Source: CAZEDK01 sp964511025
Lineage (GTDB): Bacteria; Patescibacteriota; Gracilibacteria; UBA1369; GWF2-33-10
Assembly: GCA_964511025.1 (NCBI GenBank)
Contig: CAZEDK010000016.1
Location: 1 to 34,477, forward strand
DNA length: 34,477 nt
Reading direction: 5' to 3'
The position numbers were made by a program, and so were the translations under genes. Within the stretch, counting starts at the first letter, position 1, and each line of letters opens with the position of its first letter. Shown piece by piece: positions 7,255-14,428 of the stretch. The notes beneath the pieces are model-generated. The model saw nothing but the letters and a program-made list of their open reading frames with translations. It did not search any database and had not been told where the DNA came from.

Positions 7255-8070
7255 ATGAAAATCAGTATTGTTGGCATCGGAAACATGGGATCAGCAATTT
7301 TGAAGGCCGTTTCAACAATTTTTGAGCCAAAAGATATTTATATTTCAGAATTTTTTGAAGCAAAATTACTGGAGAAAAAGAATGAATTTAATTTGCCGGA
7401 TGGCAATTGCAGCAAAGATCCAAACGATATTTTGAATCACTCTGATATTGTTATTCTTGCCATAAAACCTCAGTCGTTTAGAAATTTTTGTGATACTTTG
7501 AGGGTTGATTTAACTAAAAAATTGCTGATTTCAATAATGGCAGGACTTTCAATTGAGAATTTAAGCAAGTGTACAAAAGCTTCCAAAATAATACGCTGTA
7601 TGCCTAATCTCTGTATAAATGTATCAAAAGGTGTAATAGGATGGATGCCAAATAATAAAGTGACCAGCGAGGACAAAGAATTTGTAGTCAAAATTTTTGA
7701 ATCCATGGCTGAGCAAATTGAGCTTACGGACGAATCCATGATAGATGCAATTACAGCTTTGAGCGGTAGCGGACCTGCTTATTTCTTTTATCTTTGCGAA
7801 ATAATGCAGCAAAAGGCAAAAGAGCTTGGTTTTTCAGATATTGATGCGAAAAAAATTGCAGAAGGAACTTTTGTTGGCAGTGCTTTGACTTTGAAAAATG
7901 GAAAAATGTCGTCATCTGAATGGAAAAATGCAGTTACTTCGAATGGTGGCACAACAGAAGCTGCTTTGGGTTTTATGAGTGATAGCAAATTTGATGAAAT
8001 ATTCAAAAATGCTATTGAAAAAGCAAATGCGAGATCAAAAGAATTAAATAAAAATGCAAATTTTAATTGA
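7255..8070 (+). CDS. proC: pyrroline-5-carboxylate reductase
   Basis: This enzyme reduces 1-pyrroline-5-carboxylate to proline with NAD(P)H. The 271 residues are the usual length. The N-terminal nucleotide motif GIGNMG is at 7-12, the substrate-side motif LAIKPQ at 68-73, and the family signature of the dimerisation domain is at 169-177 (LSGSGPAYF). The conserved RxMPN element appears as RCMPNLC, lacking the usual Thr after MPN. The ATG, 24 nt after proB, follows AATTAAATTT. With proB it forms a two-gene proline unit. It ends in TGA. Confidence 0.95.
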   Translation: MKISIVGIGNMGSAILKAVSTIFEPKDIYISEFFEAKLLEKKNEFNLPDGNCSKDPNDILNHSDIVILAIKPQSFRNFCDTLRVDLTKKLLISIMAGLSIENLSKCTKASKIIRCMPNLCINVSKGVIGWMPNNKVTSEDKEFVVKIFESMAEQIELTDESMIDAITALSGSGPAYFFYLCEIMQQKAKELGFSDIDAKKIAEGTFVGSALTLKNGKMSSSEWKNAVTSNGGTTEAALGFMSDSKFDEIFKNAIEKANARSKELNKNANFN

Positions 8071-8100
8071 CTTTATGCTTGATAATGTTACTCTGTTTTA

Positions 8101-8115
8101 GGTCAAACTATGACC
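8101..8115. promoter_or_regulatory. inverted repeat upstream of peroxiredoxin-SOD pair, possible operator
   Basis: GGTCAAACTATGACC is a 5-bp inverted repeat (GGTCA/TGACC) with a 5-nt spacer, 28 nt before the peroxiredoxin ATG. It does not resemble the PerR box. I could not place a convincing promoter beside it. It may be a binding site for a dimeric regulator, or chance. Confidence 0.3.
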
Positions 8116-8143
8116 ATTTTACTAATACTTAATTTTTGATCAC

Positions 8144-8707
8144 ATGATACAAATTGGTAGCAAAGTGGAGGATTTTCACGCAAAAGCTTATCACGAGGAC
8201 AGAGTGAAAGAAATCAAACTATCTGATTACAAAGGCAAATGGGTAGTTATGGTTTTTTATCCGGCTGATTTTACTTTTGTCTGTCCTACAGAACTTGAAG
8301 ATTACGCTTTGTTATATGATGAATTTAGCAAAATTGGTGCTGAAATTATAAGTGTCAGTACTGATACTGCTTTTGTTCACAAAGCATGGCATGATCAGTC
8401 TCCATCTATTGCAAAAATTAAATATCCAATGCTTGCGGATCCGACAGGCGCTGTGAGCAAAGAGTTCGGAGTCTATATTGATAACGAAGGTTTGGCGCTT
8501 AGAGGAACTTTTATCATAGATCCTGATGGAGTTTTGAAGACCTCAGAAATTCACGATCTTGGCATTGGAAGAAGTGCCGATGAATCATTGCGCAAACTTC
8601 AAGCTGCTCAATTTATCCGAGAGCATGGAGATCAAGTCTGTCCTGCGAGATGGAAGCCTGGCTCGAAGACCTTGACTCCGGGGCTTGCTTTGGTTGGGAA
8701 AATTTAA
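8144..8707 (+). CDS. ahpC: AhpC-type 2-Cys peroxiredoxin
   Basis: It reduces hydrogen peroxide and organic peroxides. The 187 residues match the length of AhpC. The peroxidatic cysteine is C47 in DFTFVCPTE and the resolving cysteine is C166 in VCPARWKPG, so this is a typical 2-Cys enzyme. The intervening SVSTDTAFVHKAW and RGTFIIDPDG segments are the expected thioredoxin-fold landmarks. The C-terminal tail after C166 is complete. It lies 18 nt before sod, so the pair is probably one operon for peroxide and superoxide removal. The reductant is unknown: no AhpF or thioredoxin reductase lies in the window. Confidence 0.94.
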   Translation: MIQIGSKVEDFHAKAYHEDRVKEIKLSDYKGKWVVMVFYPADFTFVCPTELEDYALLYDEFSKIGAEIISVSTDTAFVHKAWHDQSPSIAKIKYPMLADPTGAVSKEFGVYIDNEGLALRGTFIIDPDGVLKTSEIHDLGIGRSADESLRKLQAAQFIREHGDQVCPARWKPGSKTLTPGLALVGKI

Positions 8708-8725
8708 ACAACTAATAATTTAAAC

Positions 8726-9304
8726 ATGTATCAAGCAAAAGATTACTCACATTTACTAGGTTTAACCGGTTTTAGTGATAATTTACTTAATAATCATTTC
8801 AAGCTTTATCAAGGTTACGTTGCTAATACAAATAAAAATGCTGAACTTGCTGAAAAACATTTAAAAGAAGGCAATACTTATGAATACGCAGAGATGAAAA
8901 GAAGATTCGGATGGGAATGGAACGGAATGAGGCTTCATGAGTATTATTTTGAAAATTTGACCAGAAATCCAATGCCAATAAATCAGTCAAGTGAACTTTT
9001 TAAACAAATAGAAAAAGATTTTGCTTCTTTTGAAGATTGGGAAAAAGATTTTAAAGCAATCGCAACAATGAGAGGAATTGGCTGGATGATATTATATTTT
9101 GACAAAAGCACAGGAAAACTTATAAACACTTGGATCAATGAACATGATCTTGGGCATTTAGCAGGAACGATTCCTCTTCTTGTTTTTGATGTATTTGAAC
9201 ATGCTTTTATGATTGACTACGGGCTGAATAGGACTGATTATATTGCGGCTTTTATGGGTGCGATTGCGTGGCAAGAGGTTGAGAGCAGGTTGCCAAAATT
9301 CTAA
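8726..9304 (+). CDS. sodA: Fe/Mn-family superoxide dismutase
   Basis: It converts superoxide to oxygen and hydrogen peroxide, feeding the peroxiredoxin encoded just upstream. All four metal ligands are visible: H24 (NNHFKLY), H71 (NGMRLHEYYFEN), and D155 and H159 in DVFEHAF, where Phe replaces the more common Trp. The second-sphere glutamine that tunes the metal is missing from both usual places: G67 sits at the FeSOD position, while a His (NEHDLG) is 15 residues before D155, the same spacing as His145 of mycobacterial FeSOD. Iron or cambialistic activity is an inference, so the symbol is provisional. There is no signal peptide. Its TAA overlaps the stop of convergent purH by 4 nt. Confidence 0.93.
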   Translation: MYQAKDYSHLLGLTGFSDNLLNNHFKLYQGYVANTNKNAELAEKHLKEGNTYEYAEMKRRFGWEWNGMRLHEYYFENLTRNPMPINQSSELFKQIEKDFASFEDWEKDFKAIATMRGIGWMILYFDKSTGKLINTWINEHDLGHLAGTIPLLVFDVFEHAFMIDYGLNRTDYIAAFMGAIAWQEVESRLPKF

Positions 9305-10857
9305 TGTCGAAAACACCTAATTCCGGAAAAGACCATTGCTATTCCATATTCGTTGGCTTTTGCAACTACTTCATCATCTCTTACTGAACCTCCAGGTTGT
9401 ATTATTGCTTTGATGCCGGCAGAATTAGCTTGTTCAATTGAGTCTGAAAATGGGAAAAAAGCATCTGATGCCATAACTGATCCTGAAACTTTATCTCCTC
9501 CTTTGTGTTTCGCTATCATTACAGAATCCACTCTGGACATTTGACCGGCTCCGATCCCTGTTGTGAGAATGACGGCGTTGTCTAATTTCTTTGCAAAAAT
9601 AATTGCATTTGATTTAACGTGTTTGCAAACTTTGAAAGCGAATATCATTTCTTCAATTTGATGTTCTGTAGGATCTGTATTAGTAACAGTTTTAAGATCT
9701 TCTTTTTTGATCAGATATGTATTTGCATTTTGAAGCAGTATACCTCCTGCAACTTTTTTGACATCTCTTCTTTTTAAATCTATTGAAAGTTCTCCGGTTT
9801 CAAGAAGTCTTATATTTTCTCTTTTTTCGAGTTTTTCTAGTGCATCAGTTTCGAAATATGGGCAAATGATAAGTTCTGCAAACATTTTTTGTTGACTCAT
9901 GTAATTTGCCATTTCAATTGTAAAAGGACGATTCAGCGCGATTATACATCCAAATGCCGATGCTGTGTCTACCTGATGAGCATATTCAAAGGCTTCTTCT
10001 GCCGTGTTAGCTTCAGCCACTCCGCACGGATTGTTATGTTTTACGAATACTGCGGCAGGTCTTTCAAATTCTTTTACGAGTTCAATTGCCGCATCAGCAT
10101 CAATGATATTATTGAAAGATAATTGTTTGCCATGAAGGACTTTTGCATTTGTGACATTTGGATCTGTATTTTTTGGATTTCGAAAAAATGCTGCTTTTTG
10201 ATGAGGGTTTTCTCCGTATCTCAGACTCATAATTTTTTCATAATGCCCAAAATCAAGCAATTCTTTTTCGCTAGCCGCCTGTCTGAGATAATTTGATATA
10301 GCCAAGTCGTATCTATATGTTTTTTCGAAAACTTTCAGCGCAAGTTCTTTTCTTAACTCTTTCGAAGTCTTGCCATTTTTTTTAATATCACTGATAACCC
10401 GATCATAATCATTTGGGTCTGTTACTACGGTTACTGAATAGAAATTTTTTGCCGCCGCTCTTAGCATGCTCGGTCCGCCAATATCTATTTGTTCTATGGC
10501 TTGTTCTTCAGTCACTCCTTCTTTTGCTACTGTAGTTTCAAACGGATACAAATTAACCACGACCAAATCTATCATTTCGATATTGTTTTTCTTTGCCTGC
10601 TCCATGTGGCTTTCATTTGAACGCAATGCTAGTAATCCGCCATGTATTTTTGGGTGCAAAGTTTTGACTCTTCCGTTCATCATTTCAGGGAAACCTGTAT
10701 AATCAGACACATCTTTTACAGAAATACCTGCTTCTTTTAATGTCTTTGCAGTGCCACCAGTAGATAGTATTTCTATGCCCAATTTATTTAATTCTGTCGC
10801 AAAATTAACTATAGATGTTTTATCAGATACACTTATTAGGGCGCGTTTGATGCTCAT
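9301..10857 (-). CDS. purH: bifunctional AICAR formyltransferase / IMP cyclohydrolase
   Basis: It catalyses the last two steps of de novo IMP synthesis. The N-terminal MGS-like cyclohydrolase domain (about 1-190) shows STGGT at 32-36 and GRVKTLHPKIHGG at 62-74, where K65 is the conserved active-site lysine. The C-terminal formyltransferase domain has the catalytic pair K273-H274 in VKHNNPCG and the closing QPGGSVRD segment. At 518 residues it is full length. No other purine gene is in the window. It lies downstream of yidD on the same strand but has its own promoter-like sequence. The gene end overlaps sod tail to tail, leaving no room for a separate terminator. Confidence 0.96.
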   Translation of the reverse strand: MSIKRALISVSDKTSIVNFATELNKLGIEILSTGGTAKTLKEAGISVKDVSDYTGFPEMMNGRVKTLHPKIHGGLLALRSNESHMEQAKKNNIEMIDLVVVNLYPFETTVAKEGVTEEQAIEQIDIGGPSMLRAAAKNFYSVTVVTDPNDYDRVISDIKKNGKTSKELRKELALKVFEKTYRYDLAISNYLRQAASEKELLDFGHYEKIMSLRYGENPHQKAAFFRNPKNTDPNVTNAKVLHGKQLSFNNIIDADAAIELVKEFERPAAVFVKHNNPCGVAEANTAEEAFEYAHQVDTASAFGCIIALNRPFTIEMANYMSQQKMFAELIICPYFETDALEKLEKRENIRLLETGELSIDLKRRDVKKVAGGILLQNANTYLIKKEDLKTVTNTDPTEHQIEEMIFAFKVCKHVKSNAIIFAKKLDNAVILTTGIGAGQMSRVDSVMIAKHKGGDKVSGSVMASDAFFPFSDSIEQANSAGIKAIIQPGGSVRDDEVVAKANEYGIAMVFSGIRCFRH

Positions 10858-10887
10858 ATTTTTGATTTAAATGATGAAAGCACTGAA

Positions 10888-10916
10888 GTTATAAATTAAT
10901 TGCTTTATAAAATCAA
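10888..10916 (-). promoter_or_regulatory. predicted promoter for purH
   Basis: On the minus strand TTGATT (10916-10911) and TATAAC (10893-10888) are spaced by 17 nt. The start would be near 10881, giving a leader of about 24 nt before the ATG at 10857. Confidence 0.5.
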
Positions 10917-10922
10917 TGCAAG

Positions 10923-11168
10923 TCAAGATAAATCTATCCCGCCTTTGTTCCATGGGTTACATCTGAAAATTCTATAAATTGCTTTCATTAATCCTTTTAA
11001 AATGCCATGTCTTTTAATTGAATCTTTGCTGTACTGTGAACAGCTGGGATAAAATTTGCAAAATCCACCCGGAAAACGAAATTTTGCCCAAAAACTATGA
11101 TCCGGTGATAACAATTTTTGATACAATTCTATAATTTTAATCAGTAACAATTTAATGTAATTTTCCAA
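10923..11168 (-). CDS. yidD: membrane protein insertion efficiency factor YidD
   Basis: A small basic protein that assists YidC-dependent membrane insertion. The 81 residues contain the family pattern: an amphipathic N-terminal helix (LLIKIIELYQKLLSP), then three conserved cysteines in GGFCKFYPSCSQYS and IFRCNPWNKGG, with the HGILKG helix between them. The start is a TTG at 11168, 10 nt after the stop of the M23 peptidase; no in-frame ATG is available. The usual partners rpmH, rnpA and yidC are not nearby. Its link to a cell-wall peptidase suggests an envelope operon. Confidence 0.92.
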   Translation of the reverse strand: MENYIKLLLIKIIELYQKLLSPDHSFWAKFRFPGGFCKFYPSCSQYSKDSIKRHGILKGLMKAIYRIFRCNPWNKGGIDLS

Positions 11169-11178
11169 TGACTAAGAA

Positions 11179-12258
11179 CTAAGAGGGTACATCAAAAAAA
11201 TTCAATGGATTCAGTCTCGTTCCGCTTGAATCACGTACTTCAACGTGAACATGTACACCTGTTGAAGCTCCGGTTGTACCCATTTTTGCAATAATTGTAC
11301 CTTGCGCGACATAATCCCCCACCTGAACATAAATTTGGCTGTGATGAGCTGTAAGAACGTGATATCCATTATCACAGGCGATTTCAACATACAAACCATA
11401 ACCGCCATTGTAGCCGGAAGATTTTGCTGTTACAACAGTTCCTGAACATGCGGCGATAGCATTTGGCACCCAGGATTTATCTGCTCTCGAAATATCAACA
11501 GCAGCATATCCATGACCAGCCCACCCTCTGGAGAATTTTCCATTTGTTGGTACCGGATTGATAATACCTGAATTTGATGGTGTAACGTTGATTACCTGTG
11601 TTCCAATATCAACGTAGCCGGATGAATAAGAATTTGTGGTTGAGGCGATATATATAGGTCTTGGCAATGTAGCGCCTGCAAGTATGATTTTATTGCCTGT
11701 TGTTAATTCTCCGCTTACAGAAACTTCATCAATACTATATTTTTTCGCTAATGCAGACACTGTGTCACCATTTTTTACTTCATATAAGAGACCATCCAGA
11801 GGTAAAATAGATATTTTTTGTCCGACTTTTAGATAATTACCGGCTCCAAGTGACGGATTGTTTTCCAGTATTGTTCTTACTTTTAGTCCAAAAGCATAAG
11901 CAATTGATGACACTGTATCGCCGGATTGGATTTCATAATCCATAACACCTGTCCTGTTGCTATAGTCTCCATGTGAAGTTGCAGGCATTGATTTGATGAG
12001 GAATCCTTCATCGTCAGTTACAAAAACAGGATCATAGGCCAAAGCTGTAGGTATCGAGTCACTGTAGATATTTTTTCCAAATTGAAATGAGTTAATAAGA
12101 AGGAGCGTTAAGCTCAATATGCTTACGGTAAAAAACAATTTTTGTTGCGAAGGTAAACGCTGCAAACGCAAATGTGTTTTTAAATATTCGAAATGATATT
12201 TATCTGCTCTATGATGTTGAATTTCTTCTTTTTCAAAAAAAGACAAAAAACTTTTCAT
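11179..12258 (-). CDS. membrane-anchored LysM-LysM-M23 metallopeptidase
   Basis: A predicted peptidoglycan endopeptidase of 359 residues. A basic cytoplasmic segment (1-40) precedes one membrane helix (41-57). Two LysM domains follow at about 107-152 (YEIQSGDTVSSIAYAFG) and 158-195 (YEVKNGDTVSALAKKYS). After a Ser/Thr-rich linker comes the LytM/M23 domain (about 235-355). Zinc-site candidates are H249 and D255 in HGYAAVD, with the His six residues before the Asp instead of the common four, and H338 in HVHVEV; H305 in TAHHSQ is the other catalytic position. The site looks intact, so it is probably active in wall remodelling. It is divergent from the rpsF operon, 208 nt away. Confidence 0.92.
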   Translation of the reverse strand: MKSFLSFFEKEEIQHHRADKYHFEYLKTHLRLQRLPSQQKLFFTVSILSLTLLLINSFQFGKNIYSDSIPTALAYDPVFVTDDEGFLIKSMPATSHGDYSNRTGVMDYEIQSGDTVSSIAYAFGLKVRTILENNPSLGAGNYLKVGQKISILPLDGLLYEVKNGDTVSALAKKYSIDEVSVSGELTTGNKIILAGATLPRPIYIASTTNSYSSGYVDIGTQVINVTPSNSGIINPVPTNGKFSRGWAGHGYAAVDISRADKSWVPNAIAACSGTVVTAKSSGYNGGYGLYVEIACDNGYHVLTAHHSQIYVQVGDYVAQGTIIAKMGTTGASTGVHVHVEVRDSSGTRLNPLNFFDVPS

Positions 12259-12405
12259 ACTATATTTTAATGCAAATCTTGGGGGGAGAGTAACACTTTT
12301 TTGAACTCAAAGCAACTACCTCGAAAAAAGCTTGTATTTTTTTTTTGCTACTGCTAAGCTAAGCTAGCTTTAAATCAGAAATGAGATTTAAAAGTTTTGT
12401 TTTCT

Positions 12406-12430
12406 CTCGCTAGGACTTGATTCTGGCGAG
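12406..12430 (+). promoter_or_regulatory. rpsF leader hairpin, candidate S6:S18 autoregulatory element
   Basis: Arms CTCGCTAGGA (12406-12415) and TTCTGGCGAG (12421-12430) form a continuous 10-bp stem with two G-U pairs and the loop CTTGA. The sequence ATCCGAAG follows at 12435-12442. Leaders of rpsF operons in many bacteria carry an RNA hairpin with a conserved CCG that binds the S6:S18 complex. The place is right, but a match to that motif is not proven. A second weak hairpin (TTTAAATC/GATTTAAA) lies at about 12369-12392. The rest of the 12259-12466 divergent region is AT-rich with no clear promoter. Confidence 0.4.
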
Positions 12431-12466
12431 TTAAATCCGAAGCAAACAACAACTTATTTAATTGAA

Positions 12467-13048
12467 ATGCCAGAAAAAGAAAAAAACTATTATGAATTAT
12501 TTGCTCTTTTTTCACCGGAAATTCTGGAAAAAGACAAAGAAGACATCAAAGAAATCCTCTCAAACATCATCAACACAAATCAAGGCAAGATTGAGAGTTT
12601 TAATTTTTGGGAGAAACAGAAGCTGGCTTATAAGGTTAAGAACTGCGATGAAGGTATTTATTTGCTTGCTTATTTCTTCTTGCCTGCTGCGAAAATAAGA
12701 CTGATTGAGTCGGAATTAAGGCTTGATAAAAGGGCATTAAGACAGCTTGTTTTGAAAGTAAAGGATTCTTATAAATTCAAAGCTTTGGAGCTGTCTTTTG
12801 ATCTTATAAAAAAAGAAGACAAAGGGCAGAGGTCAAAACCATATAAACAAAATTCAGAAAATCGTCCGGAGACCAAAAAAGAAATTACATTTGTGCAAAC
12901 AGACGTAAAAACAGAAGAAAAAATCCAAAAAGAAACTGACCGCGCCAAACTTAAAAAAGAGCCAAAAAAGACTTTGGAAGATAAAATGGAAGACCTTGAT
13001 AAAAAATTAGATGCAATAGTCAACGATCCTGATATTATGGGGATTTAA
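12467..13048 (+). CDS. rpsF: ribosomal protein bS6 with long charged C-terminal extension
   Basis: Component of the 30S platform, where it pairs with bS18. Residues 1-100 are the bS6 fold: YYELFALFSPEI at the first strand, then the basic WEKQKLAYKVKN strand, EGIYLLAYFFLP, and the helix ELRLDKRALRQLVLK. The protein has 193 residues, whereas most bS6 proteins have about 95-135. The extra part is a low-complexity tail rich in Lys, Glu, Gln and Asp ending in DLDKKLDAIVNDPDIMGI, which may form a helix. First gene of the conserved rpsF-ssb-rpsR operon. The ATG follows TTAATTGAA, with no Shine-Dalgarno sequence. Confidence 0.93.
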   Translation: MPEKEKNYYELFALFSPEILEKDKEDIKEILSNIINTNQGKIESFNFWEKQKLAYKVKNCDEGIYLLAYFFLPAAKIRLIESELRLDKRALRQLVLKVKDSYKFKALELSFDLIKKEDKGQRSKPYKQNSENRPETKKEITFVQTDVKTEEKIQKETDRAKLKKEPKKTLEDKMEDLDKKLDAIVNDPDIMGI

Positions 13049-13074
13049 ATTTTATATCTTATAACTAATCAAAC

Positions 13075-13536
13075 ATGAGAAGTATCAACAAGGTAATAAT
13101 CATAGGCAATCTCACAAGAAATGCCACAATAAAAGACACTCCAAGCGGAGTACAATATGCGTTGTTTGGTGTTGCGACTAATCGTAACTTCAGTACAAAA
13201 ACAGGCGAAAGAAAATCAACTACTGAGTTTCATGAATGTTGCAGTTTCAAAAAATGGATCGTAGGTCTTGCGCAAAGTGGAGCATTGACTAAGGGTAAAT
13301 ATGTTTATGTTGAAGGTTATCTTAAGACTAGATCGTGGGATGATCCTTCCGGCAAGAAGTTTTTCAGGACAGAAATTATTGGAGATGATGTGCTTCTTTT
13401 GACAAAGAGGAATAGAGATGATGAAATGCTTGCGCCATCTGAACATCCGGTAGCTGACGATGTTGATCCTGTCTTTTATGATGAATCTGTTGAAGAAGAT
13501 AGAACAAAAGGAAATGGAGAAGATGATTTATTTTAA
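13075..13536 (+). CDS. ssb: single-stranded DNA-binding protein
   Basis: It coats single-stranded DNA in replication, repair and recombination. The OB-fold occupies about residues 1-110: INKVIIIGNLTRNATIKDTPSG, then the FHECCSFKKWI segment in place of the usual FH.IV.WG.., KGKYVYVEGYLKTRSW, and the TEIIGDDVLLL strand. A short acidic linker leads to the tail EDDLF, a variant of the DDIPF-type partner-binding tip. The total of 153 residues is normal. It lies between rpsF and rpsR with 26-nt and 34-nt gaps, the classical arrangement. Confidence 0.95.
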   Translation: MRSINKVIIIGNLTRNATIKDTPSGVQYALFGVATNRNFSTKTGERKSTTEFHECCSFKKWIVGLAQSGALTKGKYVYVEGYLKTRSWDDPSGKKFFRTEIIGDDVLLLTKRNRDDEMLAPSEHPVADDVDPVFYDESVEEDRTKGNGEDDLF

Positions 13537-13570
13537 TCTAATTAATCTAAACGTTAAGTATTAAAGAACT

Positions 13571-13789
13571 ATGGCTAAAGTTAAACATCCTACAGGAAAA
13601 AATCGAGCTAAAATTTTAAGTGGTCTCGATTATGTCGATTACAAAGAACCAATTCTTGCTTTGTTTATAGATATCTATGGAAGAATAGTCGCAAGAAGAT
13701 ACACAGGTCTTCCAGTGAAAAAGCAAAAAGAATTATCTTTGGCAGTCAAAAGAGCTAGATTTATGTGCCTACTTCCTTTTGTTAAGTAG
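13571..13789 (+). CDS. rpsR: ribosomal protein bS18
   Basis: A 72-residue basic 30S protein that binds 16S rRNA together with bS6. The family core is visible: DYVDYKEP at 25-32, FIDIYGRIVARRYTGLPVKKQ, and the closing helix LSLAVKRARFMCLLPFV. It is the last gene of the operon; a strong terminator starts 58 nt downstream. In many bacteria rplI (bL9) follows, but it is absent here. Confidence 0.95.
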   Translation: MAKVKHPTGKNRAKILSGLDYVDYKEPILALFIDIYGRIVARRYTGLPVKKQKELSLAVKRARFMCLLPFVK

Positions 13790-13846
13790 TTAGACAATGT
13801 TTCCGTGATAACTTCAAGGTGATTTTATATCTTTCAAATTTAACTT

Positions 13847-13877
13847 AGACCTTCTTCTATAAAAGAAGGTCTTTTTT
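13847..13877 (+). terminator. Rho-independent terminator of rpsF-ssb-rpsR
   Basis: A perfect 10-bp stem, AGACCTTCTT (13847-13856) with AAGAAGGTCT (13863-13872), has the 6-nt loop CTATAA and is followed by a run of T residues to 13877. This is the clearest terminator in the window. It separates the ribosomal operon from the large-protein cluster. Confidence 0.92.
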
Positions 13878-13908
13878 GTGTTAAAATATCCAGATATAAA
13901 TATTTAAC

Positions 13909-14409
13909 ATGAATAACCAAATAAAGCTCATAAAATCTTCAGGAGATCAAAGTTTTGATATTGAATGGATTTGTCCTGCTTATTTTCATTACAAAAAAGG
14001 CTGGAAATGGTTTTCTATTGCAGGTAGCGTGATTCTGGGGGCGGTTATATATTCTCTTGTAACCGGGGAGTGGCTCTCTGCGATTGTTTTTATACTTCTC
14101 AGTGGGGTTTACGCTATGCATTATTTGCAGCCTATTCCTTTGCTACATACCGGTATCTCAAAACTCGGGATACAAATAGGTAACAAATTTTATGGATTTA
14201 ATCAGTTAAAAACTTTTTGGATTAATTATAATCCTCCTTTTTCCACATTGCATGTGATACTGGCGAATAAAATGCAAAAAGAAATTGAGATAAATTTGGT
14301 TCATCAAGATCCTGTAGCTGTACGCAATATGCTGATAAACGAAATTCCTGAATTGGAAGGCAGGTCGGAATCATTTATGAGTATTTTGGCTAGATTACTG
14401 CGTCTTTAA
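13909..14409 (+). CDS. two-TM membrane protein with C-terminal PH-like domain, unknown function
   Basis: A 166-residue protein. The cytoplasmic N-terminus (FDIEWICPAYFHYKKGWKWF) leads to two closely spaced membrane helices at about 43-60 and 63-82. The C-terminal half (GISKLGIQIGNKFYGFNQLKTFWINYNPP and later strands) looks like the small beta-rich, PH-like domain seen in many CPR two-helix proteins of the DUF5673 type; that assignment is tentative. It begins 32 nt after the terminator and ends 19 nt before the 1080-residue protein gene, so these two are probably co-transcribed. I considered PrgI, the small two-TM protein beside VirB4 in T4SS loci, but the N-terminus does not match. Confidence 0.75.
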   Translation: MNNQIKLIKSSGDQSFDIEWICPAYFHYKKGWKWFSIAGSVILGAVIYSLVTGEWLSAIVFILLSGVYAMHYLQPIPLLHTGISKLGIQIGNKFYGFNQLKTFWINYNPPFSTLHVILANKMQKEIEINLVHQDPVAVRNMLINEIPELEGRSESFMSILARLLRL

Positions 14410-14428
14410 TTTTATTTTGAGTGCTTAT

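Noticed and set aside
7255..8070. Alternative genetic code with UGA as Gly
   Set aside because: TGA ends proC, the DUF559 gene, the 1080-aa gene and the SPFH gene at the expected protein ends, and no conserved Gly is encoded by TGA.
12462..12698. Alternative 78-aa frame overlapping rpsF
   Set aside because: The bS6 frame starting at 12467 has clear family motifs; the alternative is an out-of-frame shadow.
13909..14409. PrgI-like T4SS protein
   Set aside because: It has two membrane helices as PrgI does, but the N-terminal sequence and the long C-terminal beta-rich domain do not match that family.
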